A stretch of DNA of 64,000 nt from Flavobacterium croceum DSM 17960 (GCF_002917885.1 NZ_PQNY01000001.1:1-64000); one strand, 5' to 3'; shown: positions 26,824 through 37,590, counted from the first letter of the stretch. Made by a program: numbers and translations. Notes: generated from the letters alone by a model not told the origin.

Positions 26824-28164
26824 TTATATTAAACTTTCGCCGTGTTGCGAAACGTCCAACCCTAATTCTTCAGAATCTTCGTCTACTCGAATAGGTATTA
26901 CAAAATTGGTAAACTTAAACAACAAATAAGCTCCACCAAAAGTAAATGCCGAAACTAATAGTAAAGCGGTCATGTGGTGCATAAAAACTGTAATACCGCC
27001 ATGAAGTAAACTAGCATTGTTACCTTGTGCAAATATTGCTGTAAGTATCATCCCCATTATTCCTCCTACGCCATGACAAGCAAAAACATCTAGTGTATCA
27101 TCTATTTGTTTTAGTTTGTTCCAATACACCATTTTATTAGAAACGATAGCGCCTATAAACCCAAAGAAAATACTTTGCGGAATCGTAACAAATCCTGCCG
27201 AAGGTGTAATTACTACAAGCCCAACTACTGCTCCAATACAAGCACCAAGTGCCGAAACTTTTCTGCCTTGTATTCTATCAAAAAACACCCAAGTCATCAT
27301 TGCCGAAGCACTTGCAACGGTCGTGGTGGCAAATGCCATAGCCGCAGTAGCATTGGCAGCCAATGCCGACCCTGCATTAAACCCAAACCATCCAAACCAA
27401 AGCATTCCTGTTCCTAATAATACAAACGGAATATTGGTAGGTATGTGTTTGCTTTTTTTGCGTTTGCCCAAAACTAATACTCCAGCTAGCGCAGCAAAAC
27501 CAGCACTCATGTGTACAACTGTTCCTCCTGCAAAATCTTTTACACCAAAATAGGCACCTAATAATCCTTGTGGATGCCATATCATGTGACATAATGGTGT
27601 GTAAATAAGTAAAGTAAATAAACTAATAAACAAAAGAAACGAAATAAATCGAATACGTTCTGCCAAAGCTCCTGTGATAATTGCGGGTGTAATTACGGCA
27701 AATTTCATTTGAAAAAGAGCAAATAAAACAAACGGAATAGAACTTCCTAATAGTTTGTGTGGTAGTACCTCTACTTTATCAAAAAACATAAAATCTAACG
27801 GATTTCCTATTATACCATAATAATTACCATCTATTTGAAAACCTATTGGTGATCCAAAAGAAAGACTAAACCCCACAATTACCCATAATAGTCCTACAAC
27901 TCCAAGACTTATAAAACTTTTAAGCATAGTAGATATAACATTTTTTTTGCCAACCATTCCTCCATAAAAGTATGATAAACCAGGTGTCATGAGTAAAACC
28001 AAACACGATGCAGTAAGTAACCACGCTACATCGGCAAAATTTATTTGGCTACTTGCAATAAAGGTTTCATTTTCTTTAGCAGGCGTATGCGTCCAAAATA
28101 AGCTTATAATTGCAAGCATAGTAATAAGTAGAAAGGCAACTACCCAACGTTTTTCTGTTTTCAT
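26824..28164 (-). CDS. amt: ammonium transporter
   Basis: 446 residues with a cleavable-looking first hydrophobic segment and eleven Amt helices. Conserved blocks are CLVLLMTPGLSYFYGGMVGKKNVISTM, GFNAGSALAANATAAMAF and the two pore histidines in GGTVVHMSAGFAALAG and CHGVGGIMGMILTAIFA. It imports ammonium for assimilation. It is monocistronic, with its own terminator. Unlike in many bacteria, no glnK/PII gene is adjacent, so regulation by PII, if any, comes from elsewhere. Confidence 0.96.
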   Translation of the reverse strand: MKTEKRWVVAFLLITMLAIISLFWTHTPAKENETFIASSQINFADVAWLLTASCLVLLMTPGLSYFYGGMVGKKNVISTMLKSFISLGVVGLLWVIVGFSLSFGSPIGFQIDGNYYGIIGNPLDFMFFDKVEVLPHKLLGSSIPFVLFALFQMKFAVITPAIITGALAERIRFISFLLFISLFTLLIYTPLCHMIWHPQGLLGAYFGVKDFAGGTVVHMSAGFAALAGVLVLGKRKKSKHIPTNIPFVLLGTGMLWFGWFGFNAGSALAANATAAMAFATTTVASASAMMTWVFFDRIQGRKVSALGACIGAVVGLVVITPSAGFVTIPQSIFFGFIGAIVSNKMVYWNKLKQIDDTLDVFACHGVGGIMGMILTAIFAQGNNASLLHGGITVFMHHMTALLLVSAFTFGGAYLLFKFTNFVIPIRVDEDSEELGLDVSQHGESLI

Positions 28165-28372
28165 TTAAAAATATTTTATAGGGTAAAAATATTAATTTAT
28201 TCTTTTTTAAACAAACAACCCTAAAAAACAGTATGCTTATTTAATTTTTTTTAACAATTAAAAACAACTAAGGCTATTTTTTATAGGGTGTCTAAAAAAT
28301 ATGAATTTTTAATGTTTTCAATAAAATACAATATTTTTTTGTTTATTTGCCATACTAATCAATTTAGGCAAA

Positions 28373-29584
28373 ATGGCATCATCAAAAAAAACACCTGCTA
28401 TTGGATTTATTTTTATAACCATGCTGATTGATATCACAGGATGGGGCATTATTATACCCGTAATACCCAAACTTATAGAAACTTTAATACATGGTGATGT
28501 GAGTGAAGCTTCAAAAATAGGTGGCTGGTTAGGGTTCTCGTATGCAATTACTCAATTTGTTTTTTCACCCATTGTAGGTAGCCTGAGCGATAAATTTGGC
28601 AGAAGACCTATTATATTATTGTCGTTGTTTGCTTTTTCTTTAGACTATTTGCTGCTCGCATTTGCTCCAACTATTGGTTGGTTATTTCTAGGACGTATTA
28701 TAGCAGGGCTTACAGGAGCAAGTATTACAACGGCTTCTGCTTATATTGCCGATGTGAGTAATGCCGAAAATCGTGCCAAAAACTTCGGAATGATTGGAGC
28801 AGCGTTTGGTTTAGGATTTATAATTGGCCCTGTTATTGGAGGTTTGTTGGGGCAATTTGGAGCTCGAGTTCCTTTTTATGCTGCAGCAGTTTTGTGTTTT
28901 TTAAATTTTATTTACGGTTTATTTATTTTGCCCGAATCGTTACCTTTTGAAAACAGAAGAAACTTTAGCTTAAAAAGAGCAAATCCAATAGGTGCGTTTT
29001 TAAATCTTAAAAAATATCCAAACCTAATACCTTTAGTAATTTCAATCTTTTTATTGAATGTTGCTGGACATGCTGTACATAGCAATTGGAGTTTCTTCAC
29101 CAAATATCAATTTCATTGGGATGAACGTATGATAGGCATTTCGCTTGGTGTAATAGGCTTACTTGTTGGCTTGGTTCAAGGCGGACTTATTAGATGGGTA
29201 AACCCAAAACTAGGCAATGAAAAAAGCATCTACATAGGAATGGCTTTGTATACCATAGGAATGGCTTTGTTTGCAACAGCTACCCAAAGCTGGATGTTGT
29301 TTGTATTTTTAGTACCGTATTGCTTAGGTGGAATAGCTGGGCCAGCCATGCAAAGTGTCATATCTGGAAGTGTTCCTGCCAATGCACAAGGAGAAATGCA
29401 AGGTTTAGTATCGAGTTTAATGAGTGCTTCGGCTATTGTTGGCCCGCCACTTATGTCAAACACGTTTTACTATTTTACACACAACAATGCGCCGTTTAAA
29501 TTTGCAGGAGCGCCATTTGTTCTTGGTGCAGTTTTAATGTTGGTAAGCACATTTATATCTTTTGTAAGCTTCAGAAAAAAATAA
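28373..29584 (+). CDS. MFS transporter, TetA-like (TCR/Tet family)
   Basis: 403 residues, twelve membrane helices. The helix 2-3 motif A is GSLSDKFGRRPIILLSL, and GLTGASITTASAYIADVSNAENRAKNFGMIGAAFGLGF is characteristic of the TCR/Tet group of drug:proton antiporters. Similar chromosomal genes are common in Flavobacteriia and usually not associated with tetracycline resistance, so no resistance is claimed. It is transcribed divergently from amt over a 208-nt region and abuts the convergent protease gene. Confidence 0.88.
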   Translation: MASSKKTPAIGFIFITMLIDITGWGIIIPVIPKLIETLIHGDVSEASKIGGWLGFSYAITQFVFSPIVGSLSDKFGRRPIILLSLFAFSLDYLLLAFAPTIGWLFLGRIIAGLTGASITTASAYIADVSNAENRAKNFGMIGAAFGLGFIIGPVIGGLLGQFGARVPFYAAAVLCFLNFIYGLFILPESLPFENRRNFSLKRANPIGAFLNLKKYPNLIPLVISIFLLNVAGHAVHSNWSFFTKYQFHWDERMIGISLGVIGLLVGLVQGGLIRWVNPKLGNEKSIYIGMALYTIGMALFATATQSWMLFVFLVPYCLGGIAGPAMQSVISGSVPANAQGEMQGLVSSLMSASAIVGPPLMSNTFYYFTHNNAPFKFAGAPFVLGAVLMLVSTFISFVSFRKK

Positions 29585-30022
29585 TTATTTTAAATACAAT
29601 TTTTTAAACGCATAATCTATAATGGCTTCGCCAGCCATTAAAACATCTGCTCCTATTATTCCGTCTACTTCTTTTACTTTATATGTACTCAAAGCCTGAT
29701 TTACATGGTGTAAATCAAACAATACGATAGAGAATTCTTCTTTTTTCCACGAACCAATTTTAAGGCTGTTTTTTACCGAAAGTAGTGTTTCCATATTTAC
29801 CGCACCTGCACCAGCAGCAGTAGTTGTAGAAGGTTGAGTTTGTACCAAAAACTTGTCTTTTACATCTCTATTTAAACAACTATGACTCGCTCCTGTGTCT
29901 AATATAAATCGACCTTTTACACCATTTATATCTGCTTTTAAAAGTAAATGTTGTGTTTTTAAAAACTGAAAAGGGATTTTTTTGTATTTTTTAGATTTCA
30001 AAAGTTCTTCGAGTGCTTTCAT
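29585..30022 (-). CDS. retropepsin-like aspartic protease
   Basis: 145 residues. The single aspartic protease motif is FILDTGASHSCLN (the catalytic Asp lies in DTGAS), and the flap-side partner is DGIIGADVL, as in retroviral-type dimeric proteases. No signal peptide is visible, so it is likely cytoplasmic. The catalytic triad DTG is intact. It directly abuts the MFS gene tail to tail. The substrate is unknown. Confidence 0.85.
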   Translation of the reverse strand: MKALEELLKSKKYKKIPFQFLKTQHLLLKADINGVKGRFILDTGASHSCLNRDVKDKFLVQTQPSTTTAAGAGAVNMETLLSVKNSLKIGSWKKEEFSIVLFDLHHVNQALSTYKVKEVDGIIGADVLMAGEAIIDYAFKKLYLK

Positions 30023-30055
30023 ACTTCAAAAATAGCTTATTTTAATGTTAGTTTG

Positions 30056-30063
30056 TAGCTTTG
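30056..30063 (+). promoter_or_regulatory. candidate -7 box for the TatD gene
   Basis: TAGCTTTG (TAnnTTTG) lies inside the N-terminal extension of the longest open frame, 23 nt before the GTG at 30087. No clear TTG partner was found at 17-20 nt. Confidence 0.35.
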
Positions 30064-30086
30064 CGCCGTTTATAAAACTATTTTTT

Positions 30087-30863
30087 GTGGAATTACTATT
30101 TACAGACACTCATACTCATTTATATTCTAAAGAATTTGAAAACGATAGCCACCAAATGCTTCAAAGAGCCTTTGATAATGGCGTGAAACGATTGTTCGTT
30201 CCTAGTATAGACTCAAGTTATACGAGTAGCATGAAAGCTTTACAACAACTATATCCTGAACATATTTTTTTAATGATGGGGCTACATCCTTGTTATGTAA
30301 AACCAGAAAGTTATGAAAAAGAATTAGAATGGGTTGCACAAGAATTAAAAAGTAACACCTATTATGCTGTAGGCGAAATAGGTATTGATTTATATTGGGA
30401 TAAAAGCACGTTAGACATTCAAAAAGAGGCTTTTAAAAAACAAATTCAATGGGCAAAACAACACAAACTAGGCATAAACATTCATTGTAGAGAAGCTTTT
30501 GATGAAGTTTTTGAGGTATTAGAATCTGAAAAATCAGACGATTTGTTTGGTATATTTCATTGCTTTTCTGGAAACTTAGAACAAGCAAATCAAGCTATTC
30601 GTTTAGGTATGAAATTAGGTATTGGCGGTGTCGTTACATTTAAAAATGGCAAAATAGATCAATTTTTACATCAAATATCTCTAAAAGATATTGTACTAGA
30701 AACCGATGCACCCTATTTAGCACCTGTACCTTACAGAGGTAAAAGAAATGAAAGCAGCTATATACCAATAATTGCTCAAAAACTGGCAGAAATACATCAG
30801 GTTTCAATTGCAGAAATTGCAGAAATAACTACAAATAATGCTAAAGAAATATTCTCAATTTAA
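30087..30863 (+). CDS. TatD family metal-dependent hydrolase
   Basis: 258 residues from GTG 30087, giving MELLFTDTHTHLYSKEF with the metal-binding HTH at the normal position near the N terminus. Further TatD signatures: GEIGIDLYWDKS, NIHCREAF, GIFHCFSGN and ETDAPYLAPVPYRGKRNES. TatD enzymes are TIM-barrel DNases or D-aminoacyl-tRNA deacylase-like hydrolases; the physiological substrate is debated. An upstream ATG at 30045 would add a hydrophobic stretch (CSFAPFIKLFF) and place the promoter motif inside the gene, so it is less likely. Confidence 0.9.
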   Translation: MELLFTDTHTHLYSKEFENDSHQMLQRAFDNGVKRLFVPSIDSSYTSSMKALQQLYPEHIFLMMGLHPCYVKPESYEKELEWVAQELKSNTYYAVGEIGIDLYWDKSTLDIQKEAFKKQIQWAKQHKLGINIHCREAFDEVFEVLESEKSDDLFGIFHCFSGNLEQANQAIRLGMKLGIGGVVTFKNGKIDQFLHQISLKDIVLETDAPYLAPVPYRGKRNESSYIPIIAQKLAEIHQVSIAEIAEITTNNAKEIFSI

Positions 30864-30958
30864 TCAACTCTGAAAGAAATTCACACTCGTTTTTGATGTT
30901 TTGTTTAGATAAATGATAGAGATTTAATGTATTGATTGAAAAAAAATTAATAAATATG

Positions 30959-30988
30959 TTGATTTTCTTCTGATAAAAATTATCTTTG
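30959..30988 (+). promoter_or_regulatory. atpD: promoter of atpDC
   Basis: TTG at 30959-30961, a 19-nt spacer and TATCTTTG at 30981-30988, a close fit to the Bacteroidota housekeeping promoter. The leader to the atpD ATG is about 55 nt. Confidence 0.65.
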
Positions 30989-31047
30989 CACACGTAAAAA
31001 AACCAGGTGTTTTTTTAGTACTAATACGCTATTAAATAAATACATAA

Positions 31048-32562
<1,515 letters not shown>

Positions 32563-32614
32563 ATCAAACAAAATTGATAAGCTTCAAAAATAAAATCACA
32601 AATCTCTAACAAGA

Positions 32615-32644
32615 ATTTGGAATTTTAAAATTTGGAATTTTAAA
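32615..32644. repeat. short direct repeat between atpD and atpC
   Basis: ATTTGGAATTTTAAA occurs twice in tandem just before the atpC start. It may be slippage-generated filler or a leader structure; no function is evident. Confidence 0.6.
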
Positions 32645-32652
32645 TAAAAATT

Positions 32653-32925
32653 ATGATTTTAGAAATTGTATCGCCAGAAGCAAAATTATTTTCAGGAGAA
32701 ATAACATCAATTACTTTACCAGGTGTAGATGGCTCGTTTCAAATTTTAAATAACCACGCTCCTATAGTTTCTATACTAGAAAAAGGTGTGCTTAAAATAG
32801 TTACTTCTTCTACAAACGAAAACTTGACTAAGTTTAACAAAGTAGATGGACAAACCTATACTTTAAACATCAATTCTGGAACAATAGAAATGAAAGATAA
32901 TAAAGTAATTGTATTGGTAGACTAA
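32653..32925 (+). CDS. atpC: F-type ATP synthase subunit epsilon, short form
   Basis: 90 residues, only the N-terminal beta-sandwich of epsilon: MILEIVSPEAKLFSGEITSITLPGVDGSFQILNNHAPIVS. The C-terminal two-helix domain that inhibits hydrolysis in the usual 130-140 residue subunit is absent, and the stop codon is followed at once by a terminator, so this is not a truncation by frameshift. Short epsilon is common in Bacteroidota. It follows atpD by 90 nt. Confidence 0.93.
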   Translation: MILEIVSPEAKLFSGEITSITLPGVDGSFQILNNHAPIVSILEKGVLKIVTSSTNENLTKFNKVDGQTYTLNINSGTIEMKDNKVIVLVD

Positions 32926-32945
32926 TACAATATCAAATAAAACTT

Positions 32946-32976
32946 AAAAATGCCGAGTAATTGCTCGGCATTTTTT
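32946..32976 (+). terminator. terminator of atpDC
   Basis: AAAAATGCCGAG/CTCGGCATTTTT stem around a short loop, followed by T. It contains the ATG at 32950 that opens the longest bioF frame, which argues against that start. The TATTTTTG at 32976-32983 just after it may be the bioF -7 box. Confidence 0.88.
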
Positions 32977-32988
32977 ATTTTTGAAACT

Positions 32989-34140
32989 ATGAATACGCTA
33001 CCAAAACCTCTTATCGAAAAATTAAATTTGCGTGAAGACCAACATTCTAAACGTATGTTACCCAATGAGAATGTTTTAATCGATTTCAGTTCAAATGACT
33101 ATTTAGGGTATGCAAAAAATGAATTGATATTCCAAAAAACACATCAATATTTAGTAGAAAACAATATAAAGACCAACGGAGCCACTGGATCTAGATTGCT
33201 TACAGGAAATTACAATCTACATACAGAAACAGAAGCTTATATTGCTCGATTTCACGGCACAGAGGCGGCTTTGATTTTCAATTCGGGCTACGATGCCAAT
33301 TTAGGTGTTTTGAGCGCTATACCTCAGCGTAATGATATTATTTTTTACGACGAATTATGTCATTCTTCCATTAGAGATGGAATTCAGTTAAGCAAGGCAA
33401 AATCATATAAGTTTAAACATAACGATTTAGAAAATTTAGAAAAATTACTCACAAAATTTAAAATTCATAACACAACATCTGTTACATACATTATTACCGA
33501 AAGTGTATTTTCTATGGATGGTGATTCTCCAAATCTAGAAAAGCTCTCTGTATTGTGTGAAAAACATCAATGTTATTTAATTGTAGATGAAGCACACGCA
33601 TTGGGTGTGTTTGGACTGCAAGGTTCGGGACTTGTGCAACAGTTAAACTTGCAAGACAAAGTATTTGCACGAATTATAACCTTTGGAAAAGCATTGGGTT
33701 GTCATGGAGCTGTAGTTGTGGGTTCAGAGTTATTGAAAAGCTATTTGATAAACTATGCTCGAAGTTTTATATACACCACCGCACTTTCTCCGCATAGCAC
33801 CGCCACTATATACATTGCCTACAAACATCTAAACTCCGAAAAAGAACAAATTGAAAAGCTAAACAAGAATATTATATTTTTTAATGAAGAGATAAACGCA
33901 ATAGGGCTAAAACATCTCTTTATAGCAAGCAATTCACCCATACAATGTGCCGTAATACCTAGTAACGAAAAAGCAAAAAAAGTATCACAATATTTACAGA
34001 GTAAAGGCTTTGATGTAAAACCTATACTGTCTCCTACTGTACCTAAAGGAAAAGAAAGACTTCGATTTTGCTTGCATTCATACAATAGTAAAAAACATAT
34101 TACAGATGTTTTAGTATTCTTGTATAACTTTGTAAAGTAA
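32989..34140 (+). CDS. bioF: 8-amino-7-oxononanoate synthase-like PLP enzyme
   Basis: 383 residues, fold-type I alpha-oxoamine synthase: FSSNDYLGYAKNE, TGSRLLTGNYNLHTETE, DELCHSSIRDGI, DEAHALG and the PLP lysine in ITFGKALGCHGA (Lys234). In the biotin pathway it condenses pimeloyl thioester with alanine. The ATG at 32989 is chosen because the longer frame starts inside a terminator stem. The biotin assignment rests on bioD and bioA following; related KBL and SPT enzymes share the motifs. Confidence 0.9.
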   Translation: MNTLPKPLIEKLNLREDQHSKRMLPNENVLIDFSSNDYLGYAKNELIFQKTHQYLVENNIKTNGATGSRLLTGNYNLHTETEAYIARFHGTEAALIFNSGYDANLGVLSAIPQRNDIIFYDELCHSSIRDGIQLSKAKSYKFKHNDLENLEKLLTKFKIHNTTSVTYIITESVFSMDGDSPNLEKLSVLCEKHQCYLIVDEAHALGVFGLQGSGLVQQLNLQDKVFARIITFGKALGCHGAVVVGSELLKSYLINYARSFIYTTALSPHSTATIYIAYKHLNSEKEQIEKLNKNIIFFNEEINAIGLKHLFIASNSPIQCAVIPSNEKAKKVSQYLQSKGFDVKPILSPTVPKGKERLRFCLHSYNSKKHITDVLVFLYNFVK

Positions 34141-34150
34141 AGTCTTAATA

Positions 34151-34567
34151 TTGGAAAACACGAAATTTAAAATAATTGGCGTTTATAACTATTCTGCCGA
34201 AGCATTCATTTTTAAATCAAAATTGGAAGCTAATGGCATTGCTGTTTTTATAAAAGATAATTTTACAATAGATGCAGATCCTTTATACAGTCAAGCAATT
34301 GGTGGAGTAAAGATTTATGTACACGAGAATGAATTTGATAAAGCGAAAAAAATTTTATCTGAGATTAATCCATTTTCTGTAGATGATAACTTTAAAAATA
34401 TTACTTGTCCAAAATGTGGAGAGGCAAAAGTGGAATTAGTCACTACAATAAAAGATTATAAATCATTCTTAAGTTTCCTCATCTCTTCTCTTTTTTCTTT
34501 ACTTCCTTTTTATGTTAAAGAAAAATATAAATGTAGCATTTGTGGATTTGAATTTGACAAAAAATGA
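34151..34567 (+). CDS. DUF2007 protein with C-terminal zinc ribbon
   Basis: 138 residues starting with TTG. Residues 1-72 are a DUF2007-like (putative signal-transducing) fold: FKIIGVYNYSAEAFIFKSKLEANGIAVF, then QAIGGVKIYVHENEFDKAKKIL. The C-terminal part has a four-cysteine zinc ribbon split by a hydrophobic patch: CPKCGEAKVEL and, 40 residues later, CSICGFEF. Between them LSFLISSLFSLLPFYVKEKY could touch a membrane. It lies between bioF and bioD, 10 nt after bioF, with its stop overlapping the bioD ATG by 4 nt. No link to biotin chemistry is known to me. Confidence 0.8.
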   Translation: MENTKFKIIGVYNYSAEAFIFKSKLEANGIAVFIKDNFTIDADPLYSQAIGGVKIYVHENEFDKAKKILSEINPFSVDDNFKNITCPKCGEAKVELVTTIKDYKSFLSFLISSLFSLLPFYVKEKYKCSICGFEFDKK

Positions 34568-35181
34568 AACTATTCATCACCGGAATTGGAACAGATGTTG
34601 GCAAAACTATAGCATCTGCTATTATTACCCAGGCTCTCGAAGCCGACTATTGGAAACCCATACAAGCAGGAGATTTAGACAATTCAGATAGTGCAAAAGT
34701 TAAACGCTATATTTCAAACCACAAAACGGTTATTCACAACAACAGCTATGCCCTAAACACTCCTACAAGCCCACATTTTGCTGCTCAATTGGATAATATT
34801 TCTATAGAAATTCAAAAAATAGTAGAACCAAAAACCAAAAATCATTTGGTTATTGAAGCGGCAGGTGGAATTTTGGTACCACTAAACAATACGCATACTG
34901 TAATAGATTTAATAAAACCCGATTATAAAGTAATTGTAGTTTCTCGACACTATCTAGGAAGTATAAACCACACATTACTTACTATTGAGGCACTTAACAA
35001 TAGAGGTATTAACATAGCAGGCATACTTTTTTCGGGCGATAAAAATGAAAGCACAGAAAGTATTATTTTAGAAAAAACTAAGATAAAAATGCTAGGCAGA
35101 ATAGAAAATGAGCCTTATTTTGATTGTAATGTAATAAACTATTATGCAGAAAAATTCAAAGAAACAATCGTAAATCTTTAA
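34564..35181 (+). CDS. bioD: dethiobiotin synthetase
   Basis: 205 residues, P-loop ATPase fold: MKLFITGIGTDVGKTIASAI (P-loop GTDVGKT, 9-15), DYWKPIQAGD (substrate-binding Lys), VIEAAGGILVPLN, and VIVVSRHYLGSINHTLLTIEAL. It closes the ureido ring of dethiobiotin from DAPA, CO2 and ATP. The start overlaps the preceding gene by 4 nt and bioA begins 16 nt later, so the genes form one operon. Confidence 0.95.
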   Translation: MKLFITGIGTDVGKTIASAIITQALEADYWKPIQAGDLDNSDSAKVKRYISNHKTVIHNNSYALNTPTSPHFAAQLDNISIEIQKIVEPKTKNHLVIEAAGGILVPLNNTHTVIDLIKPDYKVIVVSRHYLGSINHTLLTIEALNNRGINIAGILFSGDKNESTESIILEKTKIKMLGRIENEPYFDCNVINYYAEKFKETIVNL

Positions 35182-35197
35182 TTATATAGAGCAAACT

Positions 35198-36472
35198 ATG
35201 ACGCTTTCCGAAAAAGATTCTTTATACAACTGGCATCCGTATACACAACATAAAACATCAACGCCACACCCCGTAATTGTAAAAGGAAAAGATGCTTTGC
35301 TTTGGGATGAAAACAACAAACAATACATAGATGCCATTGCCTCGTGGTGGGTAAATCCATTTGGACATTCCAATGCGTTTATAGCCGATGCAATATACAA
35401 GCAACTCAACACGCTAGAACACGTGCTTTTTGGCGGTTTTACACACAATAAAGCCATAGAGTTGTCCGAAAAAGTATTACAACTATTACCAAATAACCAA
35501 AAAAAAATATTTTATTCTGATAATGGTTCTACAGCTGTTGAAGTAGCTATTAAAGCGGCTTTACAATATTTTTATAACAAAAAAGAATCGCGTACCAAAA
35601 TTATTGCGTTTGAAAATGCTTTTCATGGTGACACATTTGGCGCAATGGCAGCTAGTGGAATTTCGTTTTTTACAGAAGCTTTTAAAGGCTCTCTTTTAGA
35701 AGTTGTTCGTATACCTGTGCCAACAGCGGGCAATGAAGAAACAACAATAACAGCGCTAGAAAAATTGGTCAATACCAACAATTTTGCTGCTTTTATTTTT
35801 GAGCCTTTAGTACTTGGTGCTGCAGGAATGGTAATGTATGATGCCGAAATATTAAATAAACTCATAGCTATTTCTAAACAAAAACAAGTATTTACTATAG
35901 CCGATGAAGTCATGACGGGTTTTGGAAAAACAGGTAAAACTTTCGCTATTGATTACCTAACTCAAAAACCCGATATGGTATGTCTTTCTAAGGCATTAAC
36001 CGGCGGTACAATTCCAATGGCTATTACGAGTTTTACTCAAGAAGTATTTGACGGTTTTTATAGCGATGATGTAAATAAAGCCTTGTTTCATGGGCATACA
36101 TTTACAGCCAACCCAACAGGATGTGCAGCGGCTTTGGCAAGTATTAGTTTATTGGAAACCGATGAAATGCAAAAAAACATAAACAGAATAAACCATAAAC
36201 ATAGCCTATTTGCAAACCACATTAAGCAACATAAAAGGGTAGCAAACACAAGAGTACTAGGTGTTATTTTTGCGTTGGATATCAAAGTGCAAAATGCAGA
36301 AAGTTACTATGGAAGTTTAAGAAATAAACTGTATTCTTTTTTTATAGAACACGGAATCATTTTAAGACCAGTAGGGAATACCATTTACATATTACCTCCT
36401 TATATCATTACAGATAACCAACTTGATATTGTGTATAAAACTATAGAAAAAGCTTTGAATGAAGTAGAATGA
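35198..36472 (+). CDS. bioA: adenosylmethionine--8-amino-7-oxononanoate transaminase
   Basis: 424 residues, class III aminotransferase. BioA-specific text: WHPYTQHKT near the N terminus and ASWWVNPFGHSN. PLP contacts: GSTAVEVAIKAALQY, FHGDTFGAMAASG, Asp236 in IADEVMTGFGKTG and the Schiff-base Lys265 in CLSKALTGG. It converts 8-amino-7-oxononanoate to 7,8-diaminopelargonate using S-adenosylmethionine. Last gene of the bioF-DUF2007-bioD-bioA operon; bioB and the pimeloyl-forming genes are not in the window. Confidence 0.96.
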   Translation: MTLSEKDSLYNWHPYTQHKTSTPHPVIVKGKDALLWDENNKQYIDAIASWWVNPFGHSNAFIADAIYKQLNTLEHVLFGGFTHNKAIELSEKVLQLLPNNQKKIFYSDNGSTAVEVAIKAALQYFYNKKESRTKIIAFENAFHGDTFGAMAASGISFFTEAFKGSLLEVVRIPVPTAGNEETTITALEKLVNTNNFAAFIFEPLVLGAAGMVMYDAEILNKLIAISKQKQVFTIADEVMTGFGKTGKTFAIDYLTQKPDMVCLSKALTGGTIPMAITSFTQEVFDGFYSDDVNKALFHGHTFTANPTGCAAALASISLLETDEMQKNINRINHKHSLFANHIKQHKRVANTRVLGVIFALDIKVQNAESYYGSLRNKLYSFFIEHGIILRPVGNTIYILPPYIITDNQLDIVYKTIEKALNEVE

Positions 36473-36533
36473 AATAAATTATATACGCTGCAAAAAGTAT
36501 AAGTTTAGTATCTTTGCAAAAAAAAAATTCAGC

Positions 36534-37580
36534 ATGTCGTCATTTTATAAATTAGTTATAAAAGAAGTAAAAAAAGAAACCCCTCAAGCTGTTTCTATAG
36601 CATTCTCAATACCGCAAGAATTACAACCTGCATATACATTTGTAGCTGGACAATACGTTAATATCAAACTCACCTTAGACGGAAAAGAAATTCGTCGAGC
36701 TTATTCTATATGTTCTGCGCCTAACACTAACGAGCTTAGAATTGCTGTAAAAGCGATACCCAATGGTTTGTTTTCAAATTTTGCCACAACTAGTTTAAAA
36801 ACGGGCGATATTTTGGAAGTAGGCACTCCCGAAGGAAAATTTACTTTTGAGCCGCAAGAAACCAACAAAAACAACTATGCTGCCTTTGTAGCAGGAAGTG
36901 GAATAACACCTATTCTTTCAATTATAAAATCGGTTTTAAATAGTGAACCACAAAGTAGTTTTGTATTGGTTTATGGAAATAAATCTATAGAAGACACTTT
37001 GTTTTACAACGAAATCGTTGCGCTTCAGCAAAATTACTCCAACCGTTTATCGGTACATTTTGTGTTTAGTAAAACAAACGAAAGCGAGTTATTTGGCAGA
37101 ATAGACAAAGCGATTATTAATAATATTTTACGTTATAAACACACTAACAAAAGTTTTGAAAAATTTTATTTGTGTGGCCCAGAAAAGATGATTAATGTAG
37201 TAGCCTCTACATTAAAAGAAAATAATATAGCCGAAACAGCAATTAAATACGAACTCTTTACCTCATCAAATACAAATTCAAACGCCTCTACATCTGAAGG
37301 AACAACGGTAATTACAGTGTTACTCGACGATGAAACCACAACGTTTGAAATGAACCAAAAACAAACGCTACTAGAAGCTTCTATAAAAAAAGGCTTAGAT
37401 GCTCCTTATTCTTGTCAGGGTGGTGTTTGTAGCAGTTGTTTGGCACGTATAACACAAGGCAGTGCTACCATGGTAAAAAATGTGGTATTGAGTGACGATG
37501 ATATTGCAGAAGGATTGGTATTAACCTGTCAGGCTCATCCTACCTCTAGCACAATCGCTATAGATTTTGACGATGTGTAA
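36534..37580 (+). CDS. PaaE-like ferredoxin reductase with C-terminal 2Fe-2S domain
   Basis: 348 residues. FAD-binding barrel with RRAYSICS (residues 54-61), NAD(P)-binding domain with GSGITP (121-126) and FYLCGPEKM (211-219), then a plant-type ferredoxin domain with cluster cysteines C294, C299, C302 (SCQGGVCSSC) and C332. This order is that of PaaE and other oxygenase reductases. No oxygenase subunits adjoin it, so the partner is unknown; stand-alone copies are common in Flavobacteriia. A TATCTTTG motif at 36509-36516 gives it its own probable promoter after bioA. Confidence 0.92.
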   Translation: MSSFYKLVIKEVKKETPQAVSIAFSIPQELQPAYTFVAGQYVNIKLTLDGKEIRRAYSICSAPNTNELRIAVKAIPNGLFSNFATTSLKTGDILEVGTPEGKFTFEPQETNKNNYAAFVAGSGITPILSIIKSVLNSEPQSSFVLVYGNKSIEDTLFYNEIVALQQNYSNRLSVHFVFSKTNESELFGRIDKAIINNILRYKHTNKSFEKFYLCGPEKMINVVASTLKENNIAETAIKYELFTSSNTNSNASTSEGTTVITVLLDDETTTFEMNQKQTLLEASIKKGLDAPYSCQGGVCSSCLARITQGSATMVKNVVLSDDDIAEGLVLTCQAHPTSSTIAIDFDDV

Positions 37581-37590
37581 TAAAACAATT

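Noticed and set aside
27116..27553. Plus-strand open frame inside amt
   Set aside because: It is antisense to conserved Amt helices, with no start signal or recognisable product.
28373..29584. MFS transporter as a tetracycline resistance gene
   Set aside because: The motifs place it in the TCR/Tet group, but chromosomal housekeeping members look the same and no mobile context is present.
32950..32988. Longer bioF reading from the ATG at 32950
   Set aside because: That ATG lies in the left arm of the atpDC terminator, and the extension is not bioF-like.
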